From: JBJMHZ01 sp045807125
GTDB lineage: Bacteria > Actinomycetota > Actinomycetes > JAWWOL01
Assembly (NCBI GenBank): GCA_045807125.1
Contig: JBJMHZ010000049.1
Span: 186,001 to 250,000 of the forward strand
Length of the DNA stretch: 64,000 nt
Direction of reading: 5' to 3'
This document shows, one piece after another, positions 50,976 through 60,330 of this stretch. The stretch's first letter is position 1, and each line of letters opens with the position of its first letter. The position numbers and the translations under genes are program-made. Below the pieces are notes generated by a model that was not told the origin of the DNA, did not search any database, and saw only the letters and a list, made by a program, of their open reading frames with translations.

Positions 50976-53198
50976 ATGGCAAGCTGGACCGTCGACGACC
51001 CGGAGCTGATCGCGACGTTCCGCGCCGAGGTCGAGGAGCGGCTCGCGTCGCTGCAGGCCGGCCTGCTCCAGCTCGAGGGCACCCGCTCCCCGCGGCAGGC
51101 CATCACCGGGCTGTTCCGCGACGCGCACACGGTGAAGGGCTCGGCCCGGATGCTGGGCCTGCACGGCGTGCTCGAGCTCGCGCACACCTGCGAGGACCTG
51201 CTCGGCGCGCTGCGCGACGGCCGCTTCGCCGTCCGCCGCGACCTGGTCGACCTGCTGCTCGCCGCGTGCGACGCGATCGGCCGGGCCATCCCCGGCGTGG
51301 AGCCGCAGCTCGACGACGCCGCTCTCGCGCCGCTGACCGGCGTGCTGCGCGAGGCGCTCGACGGCCGGGAGGGGCTGGTGCCCCCGGCGCTCGCGCCGCC
51401 AGAGGCAGCCGCCGGCGACGAGGACGACCACCCCGCCGGTGCCGAGGAGGCCAGGAGCGCCGGCGAGGCGCGGGCCCCCGACCGGGTCGCCGACTCCGTG
51501 CGGGTCAGCGCCGACAAGGTGTACGAGCTGCTGGACGTCGTCGGCGAGGCCGAGCTCGGCGCCCGGCGGGTCGAGCAGACCGCGCTCGGCGTGCTCGCCG
51601 CCGTGACCGAGCAGGGCCGCTGGCTCAAGTCGCTGCGCGGCCTGGCGACCGGCCGGACCCTGCCGGAGGAGCTCGCCGTCGCGGTGCACCGGTTCGTCTC
51701 CGCGCAGGACGCGCTCCAGGAGAGCGTCCGGTCGATGCGCGAGCTGGTCGAGGCCGAGCGCTCGCTGGTCGCGAGGGTGCGCGACGACGCGATGGGGCTC
51801 GCGATGGTGCCGGTTCGCCGGGTGCTCGCCGGCCTGCCGCGGATCGCCCGCGACGTCGCGGCGGCCACCGGCAAGGACGTCCGGCTCGAGCTGCTCGGCG
51901 CCGGCGTGGAGCTGGACAAGCAGGTGCTCGACGGCATCGCCGACGCGCTGAAGCACCTCGTCATCAACGCGGTCGACCACGGCTGCGAGCCGGTCGAGGC
52001 CCGCCGCGCCGCCGGCAAGCCGGGGCAGGCGACGGTACGGGTGTCGGCGCGCAGCTCCGGCGGCACGGTGGTGCTCGAGGTGGCCGACGACGGCGGCGGC
52101 ATCGACGAGGGCCGGGTACGGGCGAAGGCGGCCGAGGCCGGCCTGCTGCCCCCCGACAGCACGGCGAGCGGCCCGGCGCTCTGGCAGCTGCTGTTCGTAC
52201 CGGCGTTCTCGACCGCCGGGAGCGTGACCGAGACCTCTGGCCGCGGGGTGGGGCTCGACGTCGTGCAGTCCGCGGTCGAGGAGCTCGGCGGCTCGGTGAT
52301 CGTGGCGTCGGCCCCCGGCAGGGGTACGACCTTCACGCTGACGCTGCCGGTCACCCTTGGCGTGCTGCGCTGCCTGGTGGCGCGGGTGGGGGACGAGCTG
52401 TACGCGATCCCCGTGCCGAGCGTCGTCGAGTCGCTGTCGCTGCGCGAGGCCGAGATCCACGAGCTCGCCGGCGCGCCGGTCGTGGTGCGCCACGGGCAGA
52501 CCCTGCCGCTGCTCGACCTCGGCGCGGCGCTGGGCGCCGCCGGCGAGCGGGCGCCCCGCTCGGCGCTCGTCGCCCGGCACGGCGACCGCCAGCTCGCATG
52601 GGCGGTCGACCGGCTGGAGGGCGAGCTGGAGCTGGTCGTGAAGGAGCTCGGCCCGTTCCTCGGGCGGCTCCCGCTGGTGACGGGCGCGACGATCGACGGG
52701 GACGGCAGCGTGGTGTGCCTGCTCGACCTGCGCGAGCTGGCCGAGCAGGGCATCGGCGCCGGCGGGCAGGAGGCCGGCCGGGCGGCGCTCGGCACGAGCG
52801 GCATCGAGCCCGAGCGGCGCGGCGCCCGCCCGCTGCGGGTGCTCGTCGTCGAGGACTCGGTCGGCGTCCGCGAGCTCGAGCGGGTGATCCTCGAGGGCGC
52901 CGGCTACGAGGTCGTCACGGCCGTCGACGGGCTCGACGGGGCTTCGCGGCTGGGCGCCCAGCCGGCCGACCTCGTGCTCACCGACGTCGAGATGCCTGGC
53001 ATGGATGGGTTCACGCTGACGAGGACCATCCGCCGCACCAAGGGCTGGGAGCAGGTGCCGATCGTCATCATGACCTCGTGCGGTGACGAGAGCGACCAGC
53101 GCGCGGGCCTCGAGGCCGGCGCGAGCGCGTACCTGCTCAAGCAGGAGTTCGACCAGACCTCCCTCGTGGAGACGGTGCGCCGTCTCGTCGGGCAGTAG
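50976..53198 (+). CDS. cheA: Hybrid chemotaxis kinase CheA-REC
   Basis: 740-residue kinase. The HPt domain has the phospho-His in DAHTVKGSARM (His51). After a Glu/Ala-rich linker come a dimerisation region, an HATPase domain (HLVINAVDHG, DDGGGIDEG, SGRGVGLDVV), a CheW-like domain and a C-terminal receiver with its Asp in LTDVEMPGMDGF. A fused receiver is typical of Pil-Chp-like and other alternative chemosensory systems rather than classic flagellar CheA. It lies 50 bp after the receptor gene. Confidence 0.92.
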   Translation: MASWTVDDPELIATFRAEVEERLASLQAGLLQLEGTRSPRQAITGLFRDAHTVKGSARMLGLHGVLELAHTCEDLLGALRDGRFAVRRDLVDLLLAACDAIGRAIPGVEPQLDDAALAPLTGVLREALDGREGLVPPALAPPEAAAGDEDDHPAGAEEARSAGEARAPDRVADSVRVSADKVYELLDVVGEAELGARRVEQTALGVLAAVTEQGRWLKSLRGLATGRTLPEELAVAVHRFVSAQDALQESVRSMRELVEAERSLVARVRDDAMGLAMVPVRRVLAGLPRIARDVAAATGKDVRLELLGAGVELDKQVLDGIADALKHLVINAVDHGCEPVEARRAAGKPGQATVRVSARSSGGTVVLEVADDGGGIDEGRVRAKAAEAGLLPPDSTASGPALWQLLFVPAFSTAGSVTETSGRGVGLDVVQSAVEELGGSVIVASAPGRGTTFTLTLPVTLGVLRCLVARVGDELYAIPVPSVVESLSLREAEIHELAGAPVVVRHGQTLPLLDLGAALGAAGERAPRSALVARHGDRQLAWAVDRLEGELELVVKELGPFLGRLPLVTGATIDGDGSVVCLLDLRELAEQGIGAGGQEAGRAALGTSGIEPERRGARPLRVLVVEDSVGVRELERVILEGAGYEVVTAVDGLDGASRLGAQPADLVLTDVEMPGMDGFTLTRTIRRTKGWEQVPIVIMTSCGDESDQRAGLEAGASAYLLKQEFDQTSLVETVRRLVGQ

Positions 53199-53235
53199 GG
53201 TCTGGCCGCAGGACGACCGATCAAGGGGCCCCACC

Positions 53236-54204
53236 ATGCCGACCGTAGTCATCGCCGACGACAGCCCGACGCTGCGCCGGATCGTCACCTCCGTGCTCAC
53301 CAAGGAGGGGTACGACGTCGTCGCCGCCGAGGACGGCGTCACGGCGGTGCAGGCCGTGTTCCGGTCGATGCCGGACGCGTGCGTGTTCGACGTGCAGATG
53401 CCGCGCGTGTCCGGTTACGTGGCCGCCCGCGTCGTCAAGGACGACTGGATGACGGCCGGCATCCCCATCATCCTGCTCACGTCGCTCGACGCGGCGAGCG
53501 ACCGCTACTGGGGCAAGCAGGCCGGCGCCGATCGCTACCTGTCCAAGGACTTCGAGGCGCCGGAGCTCGCCGAGGCGCTGGCCGAGGTGCTGCAGGAGCG
53601 GGCCGCGGCGACCGGCGACGCGCCGGCGAGCCTGCGGCCAGACCCGCTCGAGCTGAGCGACGACGACGTGCTCCAGCGGGTGTGCGACATCCTCGACCGC
53701 AAGCTGTTCGAGACGTCGGTGCAGGCGGAGGTCATCGGGCTCGCCGGCGCCAGCCTGTCGTTCGAGGAGACGATCGAGGAGCTGCTGCGGCAGCTCCAGC
53801 GGTTCGTCGACTACGACCTGTGCGGCGTGCTGCTGCCGGACGACAAGGTGGCGTACGTCGGCGTGGCGCACGAGACCAGCGTCGTGCACTACGACGAGTT
53901 CCTCGACTCGGCGGCCGACAGCCTCACGCAGGCGACCGGCGTGCCGCTGCCGGCCGACATGCTCGATGCCCGGCTCGCCGACCCCGATGAGCTGCTGGAC
54001 GAGGACGACGACAGCACCCGCATGGCGACGTACCTCTCGATGCCGCTGCGCGGCCGGGGCGGCCGGGTGGTCGGGCTGCTCGCCCTGTCCAGCGCCACGC
54101 CCAACGCGTTCGGCGAGACGGCGCTGTCCACGCTGCGTCTCATCGAGACCCCGGCCGCGGTGGTGCTCGACAGCGCACGGACGTCGTCGGTCCGCTCCGG
54201 CTGA
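53236..54204 (+). CDS. Response regulator with REC and GAF-like domains
   Basis: 322-residue protein. The receiver is in residues 1-125 with acid pocket Asp8-Asp9, phospho-acceptor Asp52 (CVFDVQMP) and a conserved Lys in YLSKDF. Residues about 145-315 look like a GAF domain (FEETIEELLRQLQRFVDYDLCGVLL, and ATYLSMPLRGRGGRVVGLL). No DNA-binding output is present. It probably receives phosphate from the CheA next to it and signals through the GAF domain or by protein contact. Confidence 0.85.
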   Translation: MPTVVIADDSPTLRRIVTSVLTKEGYDVVAAEDGVTAVQAVFRSMPDACVFDVQMPRVSGYVAARVVKDDWMTAGIPIILLTSLDAASDRYWGKQAGADRYLSKDFEAPELAEALAEVLQERAAATGDAPASLRPDPLELSDDDVLQRVCDILDRKLFETSVQAEVIGLAGASLSFEETIEELLRQLQRFVDYDLCGVLLPDDKVAYVGVAHETSVVHYDEFLDSAADSLTQATGVPLPADMLDARLADPDELLDEDDDSTRMATYLSMPLRGRGGRVVGLLALSSATPNAFGETALSTLRLIETPAAVVLDSARTSSVRSG

Positions 54205-54300
54205 GCGGCCTCGCCCCGCGCCGAGATGATCGTCGGGGTTGGGCGATGATCGCGACGGCCGGGCCGAGCGGCCCCGGCCGGTCGTCGTAATGTCATCCGC

Positions 54301-54828
54301 GTGAGCAGCGTGCCCGCGCCCGACGACGCCGCCGGCGTCGCCCCGGCCGACTTCCGGCGCGCGATCGGGCGGTTCGCGACCGGCATCACCGTGGTCACGA
54401 CCTGCGACGCGGGCGTCGACCACGCGATGACGGTCAGCTCGCTCGCGTCGGTCTCGCTCGACCCGGTGCTGCTGCTCTTCTGCTGCGAGCGGATCGCCCG
54501 CTTCCACGAGGCCGTCACGGCGTCCGGTGCCTGGGCGGTCTCCGTCCTCGGCGCCGACCAGGAGCGCGTGGCGCGGTGGTTCGCCACCAGGGGCCGGCCG
54601 CTGGAGGGCCAGTTCGACGGCGTGCCGCACCACCGGGGGACGGCGAGCGGCGCGCTGCTGCTCGGCGACGCGCTCGCCACGCTGGAGTGCCGCACCGTCG
54701 CGGCGCACGACGGCGGCGACCACACGATCATCCTCGGCGAGGTGCTCGCCGTATCGGCGCCGCGGCCGCGAGGGGCGCCGCTGCTGTACTACGACAGCAG
54801 CTACTACCGGGCCGGCGAGGGCGGCTGA
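54301..54828 (+). CDS. Flavin reductase-like FMN-binding protein
   Basis: 175-residue protein of the HpaC/ActVB/VlmR class (FRRAIGRFATGITVVTTCD, MTVSSLASVSLDPVLLLFC, and the LGEVLAV strand). It would reduce FMN or FAD with NAD(P)H and hand it to a monooxygenase. No reductase was found inside the cluster, although the LLM monooxygenase and the VlmH-like protein both need reduced flavin. This one could serve them, though it is about 15 kb from the cluster's edge in core DNA. GTG start at 54301; the 3' end overlaps the opposing DUF2254 gene. Confidence 0.85.
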   Translation: MSSVPAPDDAAGVAPADFRRAIGRFATGITVVTTCDAGVDHAMTVSSLASVSLDPVLLLFCCERIARFHEAVTASGAWAVSVLGADQERVARWFATRGRPLEGQFDGVPHHRGTASGALLLGDALATLECRTVAAHDGGDHTIILGEVLAVSAPRPRGAPLLYYDSSYYRAGEGG

Positions 54829-56162
54829 GCATCGGAGGTCCCGGCGGCCGCGTGCACGGCCTCGGCGTCCTCGGGCAGCAGCCCCGCCCGGTCGACGCCG
54901 GCCAGCAGCAGGCCCAGCTCGCGCCGCAGCGCGGTCGCCGACTGCTCGCGACCGGCCTCCTCCACGAGGACGAGCAGCATCCGCATGCTCCGGACCATCG
55001 CCGTGGCGACCGCCGGGTGGTTGGCGGCGGCCAGGCGCACCTGCCCGTACGCGTGGGCGACGTACTCGGCGTGGTCGAGCTCCCACGGCGCGAGCAGCAC
55101 CGACCCTTGCCGGTCCTCGCGGACCTGCGCCGGGAGCTCCGCGACGAGCAGCCGCCGCAGCACCGACCCCACGCGCAGGATCGCCTCGATCGCGGTGGTC
55201 GGGTCGTTCACTGCGGGCGAGAGCGCGCGCAGCGCGATGTCGTTGAGCTGGCGCAGACCGAAATCCACGTCCTGCTGCATGGTGCGATGCGCGCCGATGA
55301 CGACCGCGTCACGCAGCTGGTGCCCGAGCGCGGGCGACGGAGCGCTTCCCCGCGGATGCCAGACGGTGGCCAGCCGCTGGCCGTTGGTGAGGAACGCGCC
55401 GACCCGGGTGTCGAGTCGCACGACGCTCGTGGCCGGCACCGCCGCGAGCATCGCCGCGGTGTCGATCTGCTGCACCCAGCCGTCCGACGCCGCGCGCACG
55501 ACCACCGGTGGCTCGCGGCGGTGGAGCTCGCTCTCGTCCACCGGATGCGCGCTGGGCCGAAGCGCCGGGTCGTGCAGGTGCCCGATCGTGTGGAAGGACT
55601 CGTGGGCGACGCGCATCGCGATGTGCCCCACGTACAGCCCCCGCGCGCTGCGGTCGAGGAAGGCGACGATCGCGAACACGGCGACCAGCGCGAGCAGCGC
55701 GGTGAGGTTCAGCGACACGACGGGCACGTCGGCACCGCGGGAGCTGCCCGATCCCGCGTGCATCTGCTGGAGCGTGACGACGCTGAACGCGAACGCGGCC
55801 ACCAGCAAGCCGATCACCGCCTGCGCGAGCCGGTCGCGGAAGAAGTTGCGCACCACCCGCGGGGAGAACTGGCCGCTCGCCAGCTGCACCGAGACAACCA
55901 TGATGGAGAACACCACGCCCGTGGTGGTGATGGTCGCGCCGGCCACCGTGCCGAGCAGCGTGATCGCAGCGTCGCGGGACATGCGCAGCAGGGCGGGCAC
56001 CTGGTCGGCGCTGATCCGGCGGTCGACGTACCCGGCCAGCTCCGCCAGGGCGATGCCCATCACCACGATGATGGCGGGCAGGACGAACAGGCTCTCGCGC
56101 GCCCGCTCCCTCGCCGCGCGGAGGCGCAGCCGCAGCAGCGAGTCGTAGTTGCGTGGCCGCAC
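54804..56162 (-). CDS. DUF2254 membrane protein
   Basis: 452-residue protein with about four TM segments in the first 150 residues and a soluble C-terminal part. The conserved block ITTTGVVFSIMVVSVQLASGQFSPRVVRNFF marks DUF2254, a widespread family of unknown function. The later DVDFGLRQLNDIALRALSPAVNDPTTA block is the other family signature. It is convergent with the flavin reductase gene (25-bp overlap). Confidence 0.85.
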   Translation of the reverse strand: MRPRNYDSLLRLRLRAARERARESLFVLPAIIVVMGIALAELAGYVDRRISADQVPALLRMSRDAAITLLGTVAGATITTTGVVFSIMVVSVQLASGQFSPRVVRNFFRDRLAQAVIGLLVAAFAFSVVTLQQMHAGSGSSRGADVPVVSLNLTALLALVAVFAIVAFLDRSARGLYVGHIAMRVAHESFHTIGHLHDPALRPSAHPVDESELHRREPPVVVRAASDGWVQQIDTAAMLAAVPATSVVRLDTRVGAFLTNGQRLATVWHPRGSAPSPALGHQLRDAVVIGAHRTMQQDVDFGLRQLNDIALRALSPAVNDPTTAIEAILRVGSVLRRLLVAELPAQVREDRQGSVLLAPWELDHAEYVAHAYGQVRLAAANHPAVATAMVRSMRMLLVLVEEAGREQSATALRRELGLLLAGVDRAGLLPEDAEAVHAAAGTSDAQPPSPAR

Positions 56163-56181
56163 GCCGCCACCCTAGGCCAGG

Positions 56182-56868
56182 TCAGCTGCCGGGCGCGCGA
56201 CCCACGTCGCGCACCAGGTCGAGCGCGAGCACCCGGTCGAGGAGGGCCAGCGTCTCGAAGACCGCGCCGGGGCGCAGCGACCGGTCGGCGACGAGGGCGT
56301 CCAGGGCGGCGAGGACGGCTGGCCCGTCGAGGCCGTCGGCCAGCGCGGCGATGACCCGGTCCACGTACGGCCCGGCCACCGGAGCGCTCGGCGACTCGGC
56401 CGCGGTCGCGACGACGGCGCGCCACCTGCGCAGCCGCCCGGCCACCCCGGCGAGGCCGGCCTCGGTCAGCCGCACCGGCTCGGGGGCCGGCTCGGCGAGC
56501 AGCGCCAGGCGCAGCGCGAGCGGGTCGTCGAGCGCGGCGAGGTCGAGCGCGCCGGGGGCGTCGACCGCGCCCATCACCAGCCGGCGGCGGGGCTGCTGCT
56601 CCTCGCCACCGCCCGCCGGTGGCCGGCCGGCCACCACCTCGACGTCGGCGGCGCGGTGCGGGGCGGCAGGGAGATCGCCGGCCGGCAGCACGTTGAGGTC
56701 GGCCAGCGTCGGTACGAGCCCGTCGCCGGGAGCGTCGAGCGCGAGGGCCGTACGGGTGCCGCGCAGCTCGGCGAGGCGGCGCAGCGCATCGGCGGCCACC
56801 GCGGCGCGGCGCAGCGCGAGGGCCGGCTCGCCGGGCTCGTCCCCGATCGTCACCCGCAGCAGGAGCAC
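56182..56868 (-). CDS. Shrunken CysRS/MshC-like protein lacking the catalytic core
   Basis: 228-residue protein. The C-terminal half (DPLALRLALLAE, RLRRWRAVVA, then ADGLDGPAVLAALDALV) resembles the stem and helical domain of cysteinyl-tRNA synthetase and MshC, where D-ALRLALL, ARL-RWR and DDLDTP-AL occur in the same order. The N-terminal half carries no HIGH or KMSKS motif. It may be a non-catalytic paralogue with a binding role, or a degenerate gene that is still open. Close to the mshB region, but not in an operon with it. Confidence 0.6.
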   Translation of the reverse strand: MLLLRVTIGDEPGEPALALRRAAVAADALRRLAELRGTRTALALDAPGDGLVPTLADLNVLPAGDLPAAPHRAADVEVVAGRPPAGGGEEQQPRRRLVMGAVDAPGALDLAALDDPLALRLALLAEPAPEPVRLTEAGLAGVAGRLRRWRAVVATAAESPSAPVAGPYVDRVIAALADGLDGPAVLAALDALVADRSLRPGAVFETLALLDRVLALDLVRDVGRAPGS

Positions 56869-56971
56869 CGGATCAGCCTAGGGCGGCGCCCGGCCGCCGC
56901 GCACGCTTGTCACCTTCGCCGCCGAGGTGGCGTCGGACGATCCGACCGCATCCCCCCGTGAAGGAGACCCG

Positions 56972-57772
56972 ATGCCACGCTACGACTGGGGCAAGCAGCA
57001 CCCGGCGATCGACGACCTGCGCCGCACCGTCGGCGCGGCCAGGTCGCGGGTCGTCACCCATCCGATCTACGGCCGGCTCCGCACGCTGCAGGACGCGGTC
57101 ACCTTCATGGAGAGCCACGTCTTCGCCGTCTGGGACTTCATGTCGCTGCTCAAGAGCCTGCAGCGCAGCCTCACCTGCGTCGAGGTGCCGTGGGTGCCGC
57201 GGGGCTCGGTCGACAGCCGCCGGCTGGTCAACGAGATCGTGCTGGTCGAGGAGAGCGACGAGCTCGGCGACGGCCACATCAGCCACTTCGAGCTCTACCT
57301 CGCCGGCATGGAGCAGGCCGGCGCCGACGTCAAGGCGGTCGCGACGTTCCTCGACCTGATCACGGCGGGCACGGGCGTCGGCGCCGCGCTCGACTCGGCG
57401 CCCGTGCCGTCCCCCGCCGCGGCGTTCGTCCGCAGCACCTGGGACATCATCGAGTCGGCGCCGGTGCACTGCCAGGCCGCGGCCTTCGCCTTCGGCCGCG
57501 AGGACCTCATCCCCGAGATGTTCGACCAGGTCATCAGGATCGACGACCGGGGCGGGCGGCTCGAGCTGTTCCGCGACTACCTCGCGCGGCACATCGAGGT
57601 CGACGGGGAGCAGCACACGCCGATGGCCATGCAGATGATCGCCGACCTGTGCGGCGAGGACCGGCAGCTCTGGGAGGAGGCGGCCGGTACGGTCACCCGC
57701 GCCCTCGACGCCCGGGTCGCCCTGTGGGACGGCATCGTCAAGGCGATCGACGAGCTGAGCCCGATCAGCTGA
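56972..57772 (+). CDS. DUF3050 heme-oxygenase-like (HDO-fold) protein
   Basis: 266-residue helical protein of the DUF3050 family (HPIYGRLRTLQDAVTFMESHVFAVWDFMSLLK, EIVLVEESDELG, and ARHIEVDGEQHTPMAM). The retained His and Glu residues in these blocks could bind two metals, as in heme-oxygenase-like diiron enzymes. The biochemical role is unknown. AAGGAG precedes the ATG at 56972 by about 7 nt. It is not near the cluster, so a role in N-oxidation is unlikely. Confidence 0.8.
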   Translation: MPRYDWGKQHPAIDDLRRTVGAARSRVVTHPIYGRLRTLQDAVTFMESHVFAVWDFMSLLKSLQRSLTCVEVPWVPRGSVDSRRLVNEIVLVEESDELGDGHISHFELYLAGMEQAGADVKAVATFLDLITAGTGVGAALDSAPVPSPAAAFVRSTWDIIESAPVHCQAAAFAFGREDLIPEMFDQVIRIDDRGGRLELFRDYLARHIEVDGEQHTPMAMQMIADLCGEDRQLWEEAAGTVTRALDARVALWDGIVKAIDELSPIS

Positions 57773-57918
57773 TTGCCTCACCCCCAGTGCGCCCCCCGCG
57801 GTCCGGCCGCGATACTAGGGCCGGTGGCGGAGCGGGGGGCCACCAGGCAGCGGATCGCCCCGTGGACAGCCGGCCACCCCTTCCGGCGGTGGGCCACCAG
57901 TCAAGGAGGAGCTCCGAA

Positions 57919-58260
57919 GTGACCTACGTCATCGCCGAGCCCTGCGTGGATATCAAGGACAAGGCATGCATCGAGGAGTGCCCTGTCGACTGCATCTACG
58001 AGGGTGCCCGCTCGCTCTACATCCACCCGGACGAGTGCGTCGACTGCGGTGCCTGCGAGCCGGTCTGCCCGGTCGAGGCGATCTTCTACGAGGACGACGT
58101 GCCGCAGCAGTGGAAGGACTACTACAAGGCCAACGTGGAGTTCTTCGACGACCTGGGCTCCCCGGGCGGCGCGTCCAAGGTCGGTGCGCTCGACCGCGAC
58201 CATCCGCTCATCGCCGCCCTGCCGCCCGACGTCAACGCCGACCACGCGTCCGCTGACTAG
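57919..58260 (+). CDS. 7Fe ferredoxin (FdxC/FdxA type)
   Basis: 113-residue ferredoxin. Clusters are coordinated through CVDIKDKACIEECPVDC and CVDCGACEPVCPVEAI, in the 3Fe-4S plus 4Fe-4S pattern of mycobacterial FdxC. The C-terminal region (SPGGASKVGALDRDHPLIAALP) also follows that family. GTG start with AGGAGG about 9 nt upstream. It overlaps the apparent start of dapC, an arrangement conserved in actinomycetes. Confidence 0.93.
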   Translation: MTYVIAEPCVDIKDKACIEECPVDCIYEGARSLYIHPDECVDCGACEPVCPVEAIFYEDDVPQQWKDYYKANVEFFDDLGSPGGASKVGALDRDHPLIAALPPDVNADHASAD

Positions 58261-59440
58261 CGACGGCCCAGGGGGGACGCGCTCGCCGTCCGGGGCGGTC
58301 ACCCGGGCGTCCCGTGGCGGCAGCGCCGGCAGCGCGCTGGCGCCACCGGGAGCCCGGCTGCCCGACTTCCCCTGGGACGCCCTCGCGCCCTACGTCGAGA
58401 AGGCGCGGGCCCACCCGGGCGGCGCCGTCGACCTGTCGATCGGCACCCCCGTCGACCCCACCCCGCCGATCGTCACGGCCGCGCTGCGGGCGGCGGCCGA
58501 CGCCCCCGGCTACCCCACGACGGTCGGCACGCCGGCGCTGCGGGCGGCGGCGGCCGACTGGCTGGCCCGCCGCTGCGGTGCGGTCGGCATCGACCCGGCG
58601 ACGCAGGTGCTGCCCACCGTCGGGTCGAAGGAGCTCATCGCCCTGCTGCCCACCCTGCTCGGCGTCGGCCCCGGCATGCGGGTGCTGCACCCGGCGCTCG
58701 CCTACCCGACCTACGACGTGTCGGCCCGGCTGGCCGGCGCCCGGCCGGAGCCGGTCGACGACGTGCCGGCCTCCGACCCGGACGGCGTCGCGATGGTGTG
58801 GCTCAACACGCCGTCCAACCCGACCGGCGCGGTCATGGGCGTGGCGGAGCTGCGGCGGGTGGTCGAGTGGGCGCGGGCGCACGGCGCGCTCGTCGTCTCC
58901 GACGAGTGCTACCGCGAGTACGGCTGGGACGCCGAGCCGGTCAGCGTGCTCCACCCCGACGTCTGCGGGCCCACGCACGAGGGCGTCCTCGCCGTCCACT
59001 CGCTGTCGAAGCGGTCCAACATGGCGGGCTACCGGGCCGGCTTCGCGGCCGGCGACGCTGCCGTCGTCCGCGCCCTGCTCGAGGTGCGCAAGCACGCCGG
59101 GCTCATGGTGGCCGCCCCCATGCAGGCGGCGATGGCCGCCGCGCTCGCCGACGACGACCACGTCGAGGAGCAGCGGGCGCGCTACGCCGGCCGGCGCGCG
59201 GCGCTGCTGCCGGCGCTCGCCGCCGCGGGCTTCCGGATCGAGGGCTCGCAGGCCGGCATCTACCTGTGGGCGACCAGGGACGAGGACTGCTGGGGCACCG
59301 TGGCCCGGCTGGCTGATCACGGCATCGTGGTCGCGCCGGGCGCGTTCTACGGCGCGGCCGGCGCCCGCCACGTGCGGGTGGCGCTGACCGCCACCGACGA
59401 GCGGATCGCCGCGGCCGCCGAGCGGCTGACCGCCGCCTGA
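58184..59440 (+). CDS. dapC: Succinyldiaminopimelate aminotransferase DapC (start uncertain)
   Basis: Fold-type I PLP aminotransferase beginning with the typical RLPDFPWDAL. It contains DLSIGTPVDPTP, LNTPSNPTGAVMG, DECYREYG, the PLP-Lys in SLSKRSNMAG and a C-terminal Arg in RHVRVAL. It converts N-succinyl-2-amino-6-ketopimelate to succinyl-DAP. Between the GTG at 58184 and the conserved region there is no ATG, GTG or TTG in frame, so translation starts either at that GTG (overlapping the ferredoxin gene by 77 bp) or at a rare codon such as CTG. The gene precedes dapD and dapE. Confidence 0.85.
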   Translation: MRSTATIRSSPPCRPTSTPTTRPLTSDGPGGTRSPSGAVTRASRGGSAGSALAPPGARLPDFPWDALAPYVEKARAHPGGAVDLSIGTPVDPTPPIVTAALRAAADAPGYPTTVGTPALRAAAADWLARRCGAVGIDPATQVLPTVGSKELIALLPTLLGVGPGMRVLHPALAYPTYDVSARLAGARPEPVDDVPASDPDGVAMVWLNTPSNPTGAVMGVAELRRVVEWARAHGALVVSDECYREYGWDAEPVSVLHPDVCGPTHEGVLAVHSLSKRSNMAGYRAGFAAGDAAVVRALLEVRKHAGLMVAAPMQAAMAAALADDDHVEEQRARYAGRRAALLPALAAAGFRIEGSQAGIYLWATRDEDCWGTVARLADHGIVVAPGAFYGAAGARHVRVALTATDERIAAAAERLTAA

Positions 59441-59496
59441 CCGCCGCCTGACCGCCGCCTGACCGGCCGCCGACCCGGATCAATAGGCTGGCCGGC

Positions 59497-60330
59497 ATGC
59501 CCGACACCATGAGCCGGCTGCCGGCCGGGATCGACGAGCTGTGGGAGCGACGGGCCGGCCTGTCGCCGGCCGACGAGGACGCCCGCCGGTTGGTCGTCGA
59601 CGCCATCGACGCCATCGACGCCGGCGACGCGCGGGTGGCGTGGGTCGACGAGGCGAGCGACGAGGTGGTCGTCGACGAGCGCGCGAAGCGGGCCATCCTG
59701 CTGTCGTTCAAGGCCCTGCCGCTGGTCGAGTCGCAGGCCGGCGACTTCCGCTACCACGACCGCATGCCGCTGAAGACGCGGCTCGACGGCGTGCGGGTGG
59801 TGCCCGGCGCGATCGCCCGATGGGGCTCGTACGTTGCTCCCGGCGCCGTGCTCATGCCGAGCTTCGTCAACATCGGCGGCTACGTCGGTGCCCGCACGAT
59901 GGTCGACACGTGGGCGACCGTCGGCTCCTGCGCCCAGGTCGGTGCCGACGTGCACCTGTCCGGCGGCGTCGGGCTCGGCGGCGTGCTCGAGCCGCCGAAC
60001 GCGACGCCCGTCGTCGTCGAGGACGGCGCGCTCGTCGGCAGCCGCTCGATGGTCACCGACGGCGCGCGGGTCGGCAGGGGCGCGGTCGTCGGCGCGGGCG
60101 TCGTCCTCAACCCGTCGATCCCCGTGATCGACGCCGAGACCGGCGCCGAGATCAGCCGCGGGCGCATCCCGCCGTGGTGCGTGGCGGTGAGCGGCACCCG
60201 GCAGCGCGACTATCCCGGCGGCACGTTCGGCCTGCCGTGCGTGCTGGTCATCAAGCGGCTCACCGAGGGGGAGCGGCACGACAAGGCGCAGCTCAACGAC
60301 GTGCTGCGCGGGCACGGCGTCTCGACATGA
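59497..60330 (+). CDS. dapD: Tetrahydrodipicolinate N-succinyltransferase
   Basis: 277-residue left-handed beta-helix acyltransferase. The FRYHDRMPLKTRLDGVRVVPG start and the hexapeptide repeats SFVNIGGYVGARTMVDTWAT and VGSCAQVGADVHLSGGVG are typical of DapD. It succinylates tetrahydrodipicolinate on the lysine/DAP pathway. The stop overlaps the dapE ATG by four bases. ATG 59497. Confidence 0.93.
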   Translation: MPDTMSRLPAGIDELWERRAGLSPADEDARRLVVDAIDAIDAGDARVAWVDEASDEVVVDERAKRAILLSFKALPLVESQAGDFRYHDRMPLKTRLDGVRVVPGAIARWGSYVAPGAVLMPSFVNIGGYVGARTMVDTWATVGSCAQVGADVHLSGGVGLGGVLEPPNATPVVVEDGALVGSRSMVTDGARVGRGAVVGAGVVLNPSIPVIDAETGAEISRGRIPPWCVAVSGTRQRDYPGGTFGLPCVLVIKRLTEGERHDKAQLNDVLRGHGVST

